64,000 nucleotides of DNA from Spinacia oleracea (lineage: Eukaryota; Streptophyta; Magnoliopsida; Caryophyllales; Amaranthaceae), in NCBI RefSeq assembly GCF_020520425.1, contig NC_079487.1:78373141-78437140 (forward strand), given 5' to 3'. Below, one piece after another: positions 23,610 to 34,661 of this stretch. Position 1 is the first letter of the stretch, and each line of letters begins with the position of its first letter. The notes below the pieces were generated by a model, which was not told the DNA's origin, made no database searches, and saw only the letters and a list, made by a program, of their open reading frames with translations. Position numbers and translations under genes: made by a program.

Positions 23610-24475
23610 GTCTCCCACTTGTCCTTAGGGACAAGTGTGCGTTTCCTAATTCCTTTGTCGCTCGATGCTTGCTCTTGAACATAAGGTAAGAGTTGTCATC
23701 CTTATTATGTCCAGAGGTGTTTCTCGGTTTCAGAGTTCAACTGATCAAAATAAACAGATAATCATAGCCTATGATTCATCCGAGCACGGCCATGCATTTC
23801 ACAGTTTCTAGCTCTCCGAGTGGCCTTGTACAACTTTTAAGCATCTCATCCCGATTTATGGGAGGACAATCCCAATCTTGCGATCTTGAGATTAGACTTC
23901 GTTTGATAGGTGATTACCTGAGCGTTGCCTTTATAGCCTCCTTTTACGGTGCGACGGTTGGTCAACGTCAAAGCAACCAGTTCTCAAACAAGTAATCTCA
24001 AATCACTCAGGTATTGAGGATTTAGTGTCTAATAATTTTAATGAAATTTACTTATGACAGATTTTCATCTCTTACAGTAAAGTTTCATAGGTCTTGTCCG
24101 ATACTAGTCTTCCCAAAGTAAGTATCTATGCAAATGATTATGACATTGCCATGTCCACATAGTTCAAGAAACAGAACTACTAGTCATCTTGCATTCTAAT
24201 CGTCTAACATTTTCTATGCGTCCAATTTTATAGAAAACTCCGACTAGGGACCATTTTCAACCTTTGACATTCAAGTTCACTTGAAAGACATTTCTTAGTC
24301 ACAGGACTGGTCCTGACAGTCTATCTTGAATATATCGTCAAATTGAAGGGACTCATCATTTAATAAACCACAAATTAAATGGAAAAATGAATTCTTTTCA
24401 TTTATTGTGAATGATTAACCAATAATGTTTTACAAAGATTTAAACTCTAAAACTTTAAAACATTAAACAGAGACA
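23610..24475 (-). other. 3' untranslated region and polypurine tract of element A
   Basis: About 0.87 kb between the pol stop and the 3' LTR with no open frame of note. Next to the LTR the minus strand reads GGACAAGTGGGAGAC (23624-23610), a purine-rich primer for plus-strand synthesis. Confidence 0.8.
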
Positions 24476-27301
24476 TCAAAGCCATTCTCCAATATGCTTG
24501 ATTCCCATAGCTGCAGTGTGCGAGTTGTGCTTCGCCTGCGGCAGAGGTTTAGTTAATGGATCTGATATGTTGTCATCAGTTCCAATTTTGCTTATCTCGA
24601 CTTCTTTTCTTTCAACGAACTCTCGTAGAAGGTGAAATCTACGAAGTACATGCTTGACTCTCTGGTGGTGTCTAGGCTCCTTTGCCTGTGCAATAGCTCC
24701 GTTATTGTCACAATACAGGGCTATTGGTCCTTTAATGGAGGGGACTACACCAAGTTCTCCTATGAACTTCCTTAGCCATATAGCTTCCTTTGCTGCTTCA
24801 TGTGCAGCAATGTACTCCGCTTCAGTTGTAGAATCCGCAATGGTGCTTTGCTTAGCACTTTTCCAGCTTACTGCTCCTCCGTTGAGGCAGAAGACAAACC
24901 CAGACTGTGATCTGAAATCATCTTTGTCGGTTTGGAAACTTGCGTTCGTATAGCCTTTAACAATTAATTCATCATCTCCACCATAGGCCAGGAAGTCATC
25001 TTTGTGCCTTTTCAGGTACTTCAGAATGTTCTTGGCAGCAGTCCAATGCGCCTCTCCTAGGTCTGACTGGTATCTGCTCGTAGCACTGAGTGCGTACGCA
25101 ACATCCGGGCGTGTACATATCATAGCATACATTATTGAACCAATCAATGATGCATATGGAATCCCATTCATTCGTCTACGCTCATCAAGTGTTTTTGGGC
25201 ACTGAGTCTTGCTTAGAGTCATTCCATGAGACATGGGTAGGTAGCCTCGCTTGGAGTCCGCCATCTTGAACCTATCAAGCACCTTATTGATATAAGTGCT
25301 TTGACTAAGTCCAATCATCCTTTTAGATCTATCTCTGTAAATCTTGATGCCCAATATGTACTGTGCTTCTCCTAGATCCTTCATCGAAAAACATTTCCCA
25401 AGCCAAATCTTGACAGAGTTCAACATAGGAATGTCATTTCCGATAAGTAATATGTCGTCGACATATAATACTAGGAAAGCAATTTTGCTCCCACTGACTT
25501 TCTTGTATACACAAGATTCGTCTGCGTTCTTGATGAAACCAAAGTCACTGACTGCTTCATCAAAACGTATATTCCAGCTCCTGGATGCCTGCTTCAATCT
25601 GTAGATTGACTTCTTTAGCTTGCATACCTTTTTAGCATTCTTTGGATCCTCAAAACCTTCAGGCTGTGTCATAAACACAGTTTCTGTTAAAACGCCGTTT
25701 AAGAAAGCAGTTTTGACATCCATCTGCCATATTTCGTAATTGTAATATGCAGCGATTGCTAACATTATCCGAATAGACTTTAGCATTGCAACTGGTGAAA
25801 AGGTTTCATCGTAATCCACACCGTGGACTTGCCTGTAACCTTTTGCAACCAATCTAGCTTTGAAAACTTCAAGTTTCCCATCCTTGTCCTTTTTCAGTTT
25901 GAAAACCCATTTGCTTCCAATGGCTTGGTAGCCATCTGGCAAATCGACCAGATCCCATACTTGGTTTTCAGACATGGAGTCTAATTCAGATTGCATGGCT
26001 TCTTGCCATTGCTTGGAGCTAGGGCTCGTCATAGCTTGTTTGTAAGTCGCAGGTTCATCACTTTCAAGTAATAGAACGTCATAGCTCTCGTTCGTCAAAA
26101 TACCTAAGTACCTTTCCGGTTGAGATCTATATCTATGCGATCTACGCGGGGTAACATTTCTAGATTGACCATGATTCTCACCAGATTCTTCTAAAGATCT
26201 CTGAGTTTCATCCTGAATGTCATCTTGAGCATTCTCTAGAGTTTGTTGTTCGACTCGAATTTCTTCGAGGTCTACTTTTCTCCCACTTGTCATTTTGGAA
26301 ATGTGATCTTTCTCCAAAAAGACACCATCTCGAGCAACAAACACCTTGTTCTCAGATGTATTGTAGAAGTAATACCCCTTTGTTTCCTTTGGATAGCCCA
26401 CAAGGATACATTTGTCAGATTTTGGATGAAGTTTGTCTGAAATTAATCGTTTGACGTATACTTCACATCCCCAAATCTTAAGAAAAGACACATTTGGAGG
26501 CTTTCCAAACCATAATTCGTATGGAGTCTTTTCGACAGCTTTAGACGGAGCTCTATTTATAGTGAGTGCAGCTGTATTTAGTGCATGTCCCCAAAATTCT
26601 AATGGAAGTTCGGCCTGACCCATCATTGACCTGACCATGTCTAGCAAGGTTCTGTTCCTCCGTTCCGACACATCGTTCCATTGTGGTGTTCCTGGAGGAG
26701 TCAATTCTGATAGAATTCCACATTCTTTCAGATGGTCATCAAATTCATAGCTCAGATATTCACCGCCTCTATCAGACCGCAGTGCCTTAATCTTCTTGCC
26801 TAATTGATTCTCTACTTCACTCTGAAATTCCTTGAATTTATCAAAGGATTCAGACTTATGCTTCATTAGGTAGACATAACCATACCTACTGAAGTCATCA
26901 GTGAAAGTGATAAAGTAGCTGAAACCACCTCTAGCATTTGTACTCATTGGTCCACATACATCTGTATGGATTAAACCCAATAGTTCATTTGCTCTTTCTC
27001 CAACTTTAGAGAAAGGTTGCTTTGTCATTTTGCCAAGTAAACATGATTCGCATTTACCATAATCCTCTAAGTCAAATGGTTCTAGAATTCCTTCCTTTTG
27101 AAGTCTTTCTAAGCGTTTCAAGTTTATATGGCCTAATCGACAATGCCACAGATAGGTGAGATCTGAATCATCCTTTTTGGCCTTTTTGGTATTTATGTTA
27201 TATACTTGTTTGTCGTGATCTAATAAATAAAGTCCATTGACTAATCTAGCAGATCCATAAAACATCTCTTTAAAATAAAACGAACAACTATTGTCTTTTT
27301 A
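24476..27301 (-). pseudogene. copia A pol (integrase, reverse transcriptase, RNase H)
   Basis: A single minus-strand frame from about 27301 to the stop at 24476; the first Met (27265) is internal. Domains in order: GAG-pre-integrase with LWHCRLGHINLKRLERL and CESCLLGKM (zinc-binding His/Cys), integrase core with HTDVCGPM, TDDFSRYGYVYLM, LRSDRGGEY and SERRNRTLLDM (D, D, E residues), RT with MDVKTAFLNGVL and VLYVDDILLIG (the YVDD site), and RNase H with YTNASFQTDKDDFRSQSG and CDNNGAIAQAKEPRHHQRVKH. The RT-RNase H part is undamaged. It is out of frame with the gag-protease piece because of a one-base change in the T run at 27296-27300 (A run on the coding strand). Confidence 0.9.
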
Positions 27302-28442
27302 TTAAAAAGGAAAATCCCTTAGCATCTAAGCAAGAAACTGAAATGATGTTTTTAGTAAGACTTGGAACATGGAAACATTCTTCCAGTTCCAAAACTAGCC
27401 CGGAGGGCAACGACAAATAGTAAGTTCCTACAGCTAATGCAGCAATCCGTGCTCCATTTCCCACTCGTAGGTCGACTTCACCCTTGCTTAACTTTCTACT
27501 TCTTCTTAGTCCCTGTGGATTGGAACATAAGTGTGAGCCACAACCTGTATCTAATACCCAAGAAGTTGAATTAGCAAGTATACAGTCTATAACGAAAATA
27601 CCTGAAGATGGAACGACTGTTCCGTTCTTCTGATCTTCCTTTAGCTTCAAGCAATCTCTCTTCCAATGCCCCTTCTTCTTGCAGTAGAAGCATTCGGATT
27701 CAGAAGTGGGTTGACTGACCTTCCTCTTTACAGATTTGGCGCCAGTTTGCTTAGTTGGGCTGGCCTTGTCGCCACCTTTCTTAGCATTCCTCTTCTTTCC
27801 AGATTTCTTGAACTTGCCCCCACGCACCATAAGCACATCCTGCTTATCACTTTTGAGCGTCTTTTCAGCGGTCTTCAGCATACCGTGAAGCTCAGTGAGT
27901 GTTTTGTCCAGACTATTCATACTGTAGTTCAGTTTGAACTGATCATACCCGCTATGAAGAGAATGGAGGATGGTGTCTATAGCCATTTCCTAAGAAAATT
28001 GCTGATCCAGCCGACTCATATTCTCAATGAGTCCAATCATTTTGAGAACATGTGGACTTACGGGCTCGCCTTTCTTAAGCTTGGTCTCAAGAATTTGCCT
28101 ATGAGTCTCGAATCTTTCGACTCGAGCCAGATCTTGGAACATGTTCTTCAACTCACTGATGATTGTGAAAGCATCTGAGTTGATGAACGTTTTCTGCAGA
28201 TCCGCACTCATGGTGGCGAGCATTAGACATTTCACATCCTTGTTGGCATCAATCCAACGATTGAGTGCTGCCTGAGTGACCCCGTCGCCTGCGGCTTCGG
28301 GCATCGCCTCATCTAGGACATACTCCTTTTCTTCCTGCATAAGAACTATTTGCAAGTTCCTTTGCCAGTCAAGGAAGTTTTTCCCGTTCAACTTCTCCTT
28401 TTCGAGAATTGATCGAATGTTGAATGAATTGTTGTTTGCCAT
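27288..28442 (-). pseudogene. copia A gag-protease with internal stop
   Basis: Starts at ATG 28442 (MANNNSFNIRS). The first 150 codons are a copia gag (UBN2-like: RNLQIVLMQEEKEYVLDE, LATMSADLQKTF, FETHRQILETKL). A TAG at 27992-27990 interrupts it; the same frame reopens at once and carries a CCHC zinc knuckle (CFYCKKKGHWKRDC) and the protease site WVLDTGCGSHLCSN (DTG). The frame ends at a stop at 27290-27288, just beyond the T5 run (27296-27300) where removing one base would restore the pol frame. An upstream in-frame extension to 28535 exists but begins before the conserved MANNN start. Confidence 0.85.
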
Positions 28443-31203
28443 ATTAAAAACTACAATTGAAAAGAATAAACAAATAAATAACCATTCACAGTTTCTCTTA
28501 ATAAACTTAAATTCTAGCATATATGCATAATTCAATGTTTATTAAGCATTTTATTCAAGTTATGTGTTCCGGCAGGTGTGAATAAAATGATTCCAAGATC
28601 CTAAAATCATTGAAGAACTAAGCACAGTTTGTCGACTTAATCCTAGAACATCTTAGGTAAGCAAAAGCCTTTTGCTAATAGTCTAGAAACTATTCTTGGT
28701 TGATAGGTACGTCTAAGAACTTATTAGGTAAACCTATCGATTTTTCCACGACATAAAAGGACTCCTTACTTATATCGTTGAGTTTCACCAAAACTAACAT
28801 GTACTCACAATTATTTGTGTACCTTGCCCCTTTAGGACCAATAAGTAACACCTCGCTGAGCGAAAACTATTACTAGATTGATGCATGTAAAGGATATCCA
28901 AGCAAGTGTATATTTTGGCATGGCACCTTTTAACTCAATTTTTAAGTTTGGAACTTAAGGCTCTTACTATGTTGGTTAGATTTTAAGTGAACTAAAATCC
29001 TTAATCATGCAACATAATCAAGCCACAATCTCATGCATAATTAAGACATATTTAAAGCAATAAATAACTTAAAGCATGCATAAGATAAATGTGATCTAGT
29101 ATGGCCCGACTTCATCTTGAAGCTTTGACTTCAAAGTCCGTCTTGAAAATCTCCGTGGGAGGCACCATTTTCTTCAAATAGGATAAGCTATAACTAATTA
29201 CAACTATTTGATGGTACGCAGACCATATTTGAATTGAAAAATAACTTTGGTACTTTAGACCAATTACATTCAAATTAATGGTGCGCAGACCATATTTTCT
29301 ATCCTATTTGGGCCATACTAGTCACTTCATAACCTGCAAAACAGTACATATACAATATATACCATTCACCCATTCATTATCATGAATGGCCCACATAGCT
29401 GGTTAGTAAAACACATTATGCATCACGTAAACATTTGCAGCAATTAATCAAGGGCACCAATAATCTACCAATTATTCAGTCCTTATTAATTCTAATCAAG
29501 TTGTTTTAACCTTAAGGATTTGTAGACCTAATCAAGAGTTTATGACTAAAAGGGCTCCCACTTAAACCAATAAATTTATATGCTTTACTAATTTTAAACA
29601 TAAAAATGTATTTCTAGTCTAACCGGAAACATACAAATTTAATTAAAATTTAAAGCTCATATGAATTTATAATTGAATCCAAAAAGTTTAATTTAATTTC
29701 AGTCGTATTTAAATTAATTCATGATTTTAATTTTAGTAAAATAATTAGAATAAATAAAATTTATTATAATTACAATATTCAAAATTAAAATCCAAGAAAA
29801 TAATTAAAATTATTAATTTTAAAATTAATTAAAATTACGTAAACTGAAAATTTCAAATTAAACATTCAAAACGATCTAATCGCAACGCAAACACCCTACG
29901 CATCGCACGCCCATGGGCCGCACGCACACAGCCATCGCTGGCCATGTGCGCGCAGCCCATGCGCTCGTCGCATAGCTGCTGCATCTTCCATCGCAAGCCA
30001 TCGCACAAGTGGTGCTCGCTGCGCGCGCGCCAGCGCTCGACGCACGCGAGCCATCGCTCGCTGTGCGCGCTCGCCAGCGCTTGCTGCGCGCGCTCCAGCG
30101 CTTGATGCACGCGAGCCATCGCTCGCTGTGCGCGAGCAATTGCGCGCGATCAACGTTGGGCGCAGCGCTCGTGGCACGCGAGCTTGCGCTCGCTGCGCGC
30201 GAGGCTGCGTGCGCTTGCGCGAGGCAGTGCGCGTTGTGGCGCAGCTCGCTTGCTGCCCACACGCGACTGCCATGCCTTGCTTTTCGCCCATGCCCATTCA
30301 TCCATAGCTCGTGGCCCACGACACAAGGCAGGGCTGCTGCCTTGTGCTCGTGCACCATGCCCCAGCTCATTGCATTCGTGCCGCACGGGCGACGAGATCC
30401 CTTGCTCGTCGTCGCATGCCCGCACTATACAACACCCCTTAAGGGTAACACGAAGCGTCCATTGCTTTGTGCGTGCAAGTTATATGAACGAATCGCATAA
30501 AAATTTAAAATTTATATTTAAAATTAATGACAAATTAATAAATAATATTAATTTCATAATTTTAGGGCGAAAAATCGAAAATTTATTATTCAATTGATTT
30601 CCGATTATCATGGATTCAAGCCTAGGTCATAAAAAATTAAAATTTAACATAAATTTACAATTTTTATGGTGGTTTTTAATCATAGGTTTCTAATTAAATT
30701 ATAATTAATTATGAAAATCAAATTAATTCTAAATTATTCTAATTTTCAACAAATTAATCATAATTACAAATTAGATTGCATAATTAACAAGGCTAGGCAT
30801 TCAAACTTGTTAAACATATACAGTAGGTCAATCAAAAATTCAAGATTTATCAACAAGAATCGCAAATATTTAATTTAACATCTTAAATTTACGAAATTTT
30901 GCATTCGAAAAACTAAAACCTTCGAAAAGTCATAGTTAGGCTTCGAATTTGAGAATTCTGGGTTCGGCAGAAAACTATTATTTTTGTCAAAATTTTAGAA
31001 TGCCTTTTACATGCGGATTGGACACAAAAATCACTCGATTTGGATGAGTAACGAAGAAACTGCCGAAAAACTGCGTACGTATAATTAAATAAACGCAATT
31101 TGCAATTAATTAACAATTACGAAAATTAATCACCCCTTTTAATTCTTGCAAATTTGTAATATTTAACCATGTTCATGCAATTTAGATTATGAAAATAATA
31201 TGA
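28443..31203 (-). other. long 5' leader of element A
   Basis: 2.76 kb between primer site and gag. It is AT-rich except for a GC-rich island with tandem repeats (about 29880-30450), and matches 46-2895 of copy C closely. Open frames over the island on both strands are repeat artefacts. Packaging and dimerisation signals are expected in such leaders, but none can be pinned down by eye. Confidence 0.75.
29880..30450. repeat. GC-rich minisatellite in the leader of element A
   Basis: CGCTCGCTG and GCGCGAG-type units, organised differently from the same island in copy C (1480-2160). The sequence on either side is nearly identical between the copies, so the island itself is changing length fast. 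Confidence 0.8.
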
Positions 31204-31216
31204 GGCTCTGATACCA
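31204..31216 (-). other. primer binding site of element A (tRNA-iMet)
   Basis: The minus strand next to the 5' LTR reads TGGTATCAGAGCC, complementary to the 3' end of initiator methionine tRNA, the standard primer for plant copia elements. It is intact here and damaged in copy C. Confidence 0.9.
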
Positions 31217-31217
31217 C

Positions 31218-32597
31218 TGTTAGGTTATGATACATATGACAATTCATAAATCATGCGGAAAAACCATTTAGCCAGGAATACATATTATTTACACATAATC
31301 ATATAGCATAGTTTAGATGCATACTCTTTGTTGCGTGCCTTCCCTAGCTGCGCCCGAACCGAACAAGAACAAGTCTTTAGGACTCCAAGTGTCGTCCCTC
31401 CGTAGATAGTCCACAGCACGTCCGGATCTGCCTTAAGATTAACCAACTAGAATCGACCTTAAGGTACTAAAGAATTTCGGCACTTATAGTCAAGAAATGT
31501 GTCTGAATTTTCTCTCAAAAACTCACTTTGAATACTTGAATAATCTATGAAAATATGTGACCCTAGGCACTTATTTATAGAGTTATGGAAAGGGTTTTGG
31601 AATCCTATTAGGATACTAATTTATTTAATTATAACCCTACTAGGACTCTAATTAAATAATCATTATCTAATAGTTTTAGGATTTAATCACACTTCGAATC
31701 CTGATTGCTTCAGGATTCCCGCACAAGCAATGCACGAGCACCGTACACCCGCGCAAGCCTTGCGGCCCACGCTAGGCGCACAGCGCTCGGCCCACTGATG
31801 TGCTCCGCGCGCGCGCCCAAGGCCTTGGCTGGGCCTGGCCTTGCGCTGGGCCTGGTCGAGGCTTTGGCGTGCGCTGGTGTGCGTTGGCTTGCTGGGCGAC
31901 GGCCTGGCTCGTGCTGGGCCTTCGTCTAGCGGGCCTCGTCCGATGCTAATTCGTACGATACGCTTCCGATTAAATTCCCGATTCCGGAATTCATTTCCGA
32001 TACGAACAATATTTAATATTTCCGATTCCGGAATTAATTTCCGTTTCGAACAAATATTTAATATTTCCGTTTCCGGAATTATTTTCCGATTCCGATAATA
32101 TTTCCGATTCTGACAATATTTCCGTTTCCGGCAATATTTCCGATTCTGGTAATATTTCCATTTCCGATAATATTTTCCGATACGTACCATGTTTCCGTTT
32201 CCGGCAACATCTACGACTTGGATAATATTTATATTTCCGATACGATCCATATTTCCGTTTCCGGCAATATCATCGTTTCCGGAGTATTCATTTCTTGCCT
32301 GTGACGATCTCAGCTCCCACTGAAACCAAGATCCGTCGATTCCGAATATCCATAGATGGAGTATCTAATGCCATTAAATACTTGATCCGTTTACGTACTA
32401 TTTGTGTGACCCTACGGGTTCAGTCAAGAGTAAGCTGTGGATTAATATTATTAATTCCACTTGAACTGAAGCGGCCTCTAGCTAGGCATTCAGCTCACTT
32501 GATCTCACTGAATTATTAACTTGTTAATTAATACTGAACCGCATTTATTATACTTAACATAGAATGCATACTTGGACCAAGGGCATTATTTCCTTCA
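31218..32597 (-). repeat. 5' LTR of copia element A
   Basis: 1380 bp, TG...CA, near-identical to 22232-23609. A minus-strand TATAAATA box lies at 31579-31572 and is the likely promoter of the genomic RNA. Upstream of it in U3 are the GC-rich block (31720-31945) and the TTCCG repeat array (31960-32290). Confidence 0.95.
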
Positions 32598-34319
32598 ATT
32601 AGGTCCCCAAATATCACAATGGATTAACTCAAAAATACCAGATGCTTTATTCAAACTTAACGGAAAAGAGTTTCGGGGTTGTTTGCCCATAAAACAAATC
32701 GGACAATTAAAATCACAACCATTAGGCCTTTTACCACTAACTACCCCAGGTAAAGAAGAAATAACTTTCATAGAAGGATGACCTAAACGTCTATGCCATA
32801 GCATACTTGCATCTGAAACAACCACTTTATTTACTTGCGGACGATCACGTGCACAAATTGGCATGAATATATAGATCCCATTATACTGCACCCCCGCTCC
32901 AATCAGGTTCCTCAAATTGTGGTCCTGAATAGTACATAGCTTGTTAGTGAAAAGAACAATAAACTTGTGACAGTCTAGTAATTGAGACACCGACAACAAA
33001 TTACAAGTTAGAGCAGGGACATATAAAACATTCTCCAGTAACAAACCATCACACACCAAAATATTTCCTTCTTTCGTGGCGGTAGTACTTTTGCCGTTAG
33101 GCATACCAACAGGTGATGAAATATCATGCACATTTGTGAATAAAGAAAGATTACCCGACATGTGATTTGAGCATCCTGTATCAATTATCCAATCACTGAA
33201 ACCATACGTACCGTTTAATTTTTCGGACGACGAAGAAGATGGTTTAGACGGATTGAATGCAGCCATGAATTGAGCCCATTGCTCATCAGTCAGTGTTGGT
33301 GCACTGCTTCTATCAGCCTCACCAACTTCCTGGGTACTGCCACCACGGGAACTACCAACATTTACAGTGAAGCCACGACCAGAATTGCGCCCACTGCGAC
33401 CAGAACCACGACTTCCACGGCCTGAGGCAGACCTGCCCCCACGACCACCACGCGAACCACCAACATACCATTCAGGAAATCCAACAAGTTCAAAGCACTT
33501 GTCTTTCTCATGGCCTGCTCGACCACAATGAGTACATATCCTACCACCAGAGTCTCCCACAGCCTTACCAGAACGAGAATATGCCACACCATTGGTTGCA
33601 AACCCCACTATATCGGGACGGGGGTTTTCTTGAGCCTCCGAAACAGTTTGCTTTCTCTCATCAGCAATCACACGAGAATAAGCAACATTGAGAGATGGAA
33701 AAGGATCCATCATTAACAAATTGGAAACAACACTCCCAAATTTCTTTGATTCGAGACCAATACAAAATTGATGGAGCATCTCTGTTTCACGAATCTGGAC
33801 ATACTCATTAGCAGCGGAACACGTACACGTAGGCAATTTTGTATAACTAGACAATTCATATTGTAAACTACTTAATTCACCATAATATACAGCCACAGGT
33901 CTCCCCCTTTGTTTACAATCAGTAATTTTATTTTTTAATTCAAGAATACGAGGCCCGTTCCCCAGAGAATATCTATCCCGCAAATCATCCCATAAAGACT
34001 TAACATTCTCAGGAAAACGCATAGTAGAACGAACAGACACATCTAAAGTATTAAAAATCCAAGCAACAAGCATAGAATTAACAATACCCCATTGATTAAA
34101 ATCATCCGATGTTGCATCTGGAACATCAATGGTACCATCGATGAAGCCGAGTTTGTTTTTTGCACAGAGATTATTGCGTAGGGAACGAGACCATTCCTCG
34201 TAGTTGTCTCCTTTCAGCAGGATAGGGCTTATGACTGCCCCTGTACCTTCACTCGGGTGAAGGCAGTATTCAGAAAATTGCTCATAGCGAGGAGCCTTAG
34301 ATTTACCATCATCACCCAT
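32598..34319 (-). pseudogene. copia B gag-protease and integrase start
   Basis: Minus-strand frame from ATG 34319 (MGDDGKSKAPRYEQF), 574 codons up to the insertion point of element A. Gag of the UBN2/retrotran type (LLKGDNYEEWSRSLRNNL, LWDDLRDRYS), then a CCHC zinc knuckle (CTHCGRAGHEKDKC), a Gly/Arg/Ser-rich linker, the protease site WIIDTGCSNHMSG and the GAG-pre-integrase segment (LWHRRLGHPSMKVISSL, CPICFMGK), ending in ELIHCDIWGPN. No stop is present. An upstream in-frame extension to 34454 runs into the LTR and is not used. With 22226-19503 it forms a frame broken only by element A. Confidence 0.9.
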
Positions 34320-34418
34320 GAAACACAAATGGGAATTGCGCAAACAGCAGCAAAGAATATAAAAAAAATGCAAGAACACGTCTATTTGAAAGGGGAAAAA
34401 AATCTCTAATTTAGAGAT

Positions 34419-34430
34419 GGCTTGATACCA
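34419..34430 (-). other. primer binding site of element B
   Basis: The minus strand reads TGGTATCAAGCC directly after the 5' LTR, a methionine-tRNA-type primer site with a one-base difference from the TGGTATCAGAGCC of element A. Confidence 0.75.
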
Positions 34431-34656
34431 TGTTAAACTCACACACACACACAAATATGAGGAGAAAAGTATATCCTTGTATTACAATATGTACAACTAT
34501 TTATACAAAGAATATGAAACTTAACTTACCAAAACTCCTAAAAATCATAATGGACAACATTAATTCTTACATCAATTTCCTACATCAAGTCTTAGTCAAT
34601 TCTTAGGTTACATTATGTTACAAGAATTCTAGCTAGTAACTCTAGAATTCATAACA
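34431..34656 (-). repeat. 5' LTR of copia element B
   Basis: 226 bp, with a minus-strand TATAAATA box at 34505-34498. It differs from the 3' LTR by three substitutions and one CA repeat unit. Confidence 0.95.
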
Positions 34657-34661
34657 TATAT

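Larger units (their letters stand above)
22227..32602 (-). mobile_element. Ty1/copia element A (Angela/BARE-like), nested in element B
   Basis: LTRs at 22232-23609 and 31218-32597 (1378 and 1380 bp), with ATTAG target duplications at 22227-22231 and 32598-32602. By eye the LTRs differ at fewer than ten positions plus one 2-bp indel, so the insertion is recent. On the minus strand: 5' LTR, tRNA-Met primer site, 2.76 kb leader with a GC-rich minisatellite, gag, protease, integrase, RT, RNase H, polypurine tract, 3' LTR. Gag-pol has one nonsense codon and one frameshift, so this copy is not autonomous as it stands. Long LTRs and a long leader fit the Angela/BARE lineage. Confidence 0.95.
19267..34661 (-). 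mobile_element. Ty1/copia element B (Ale-like), split by element A
   Basis: LTRs lie at 19272-19495 (224 bp) and 34431-34656 (226 bp), both TGTTAAAC...ATAACA. They differ by only three substitutions and one CA unit. TATAT flanks both ends (19267-19271 and 34657-34661). Internal parts in order on the minus strand: primer site, gag-protease, interruption by element A at codon 574, integrase-RT-RNase H, polypurine tract, 3' LTR. Without element A and one copy of its duplication it would be about 5.0 kb, the usual size of the Ale/Retrofit lineage. Confidence 0.95.

Noticed and set aside
29853..30597. Open frames of 88-164 codons on both strands.
   Set aside because: Same GC-rich leader repeat in element A; not conserved in frame with copy C because repeat numbers differ.
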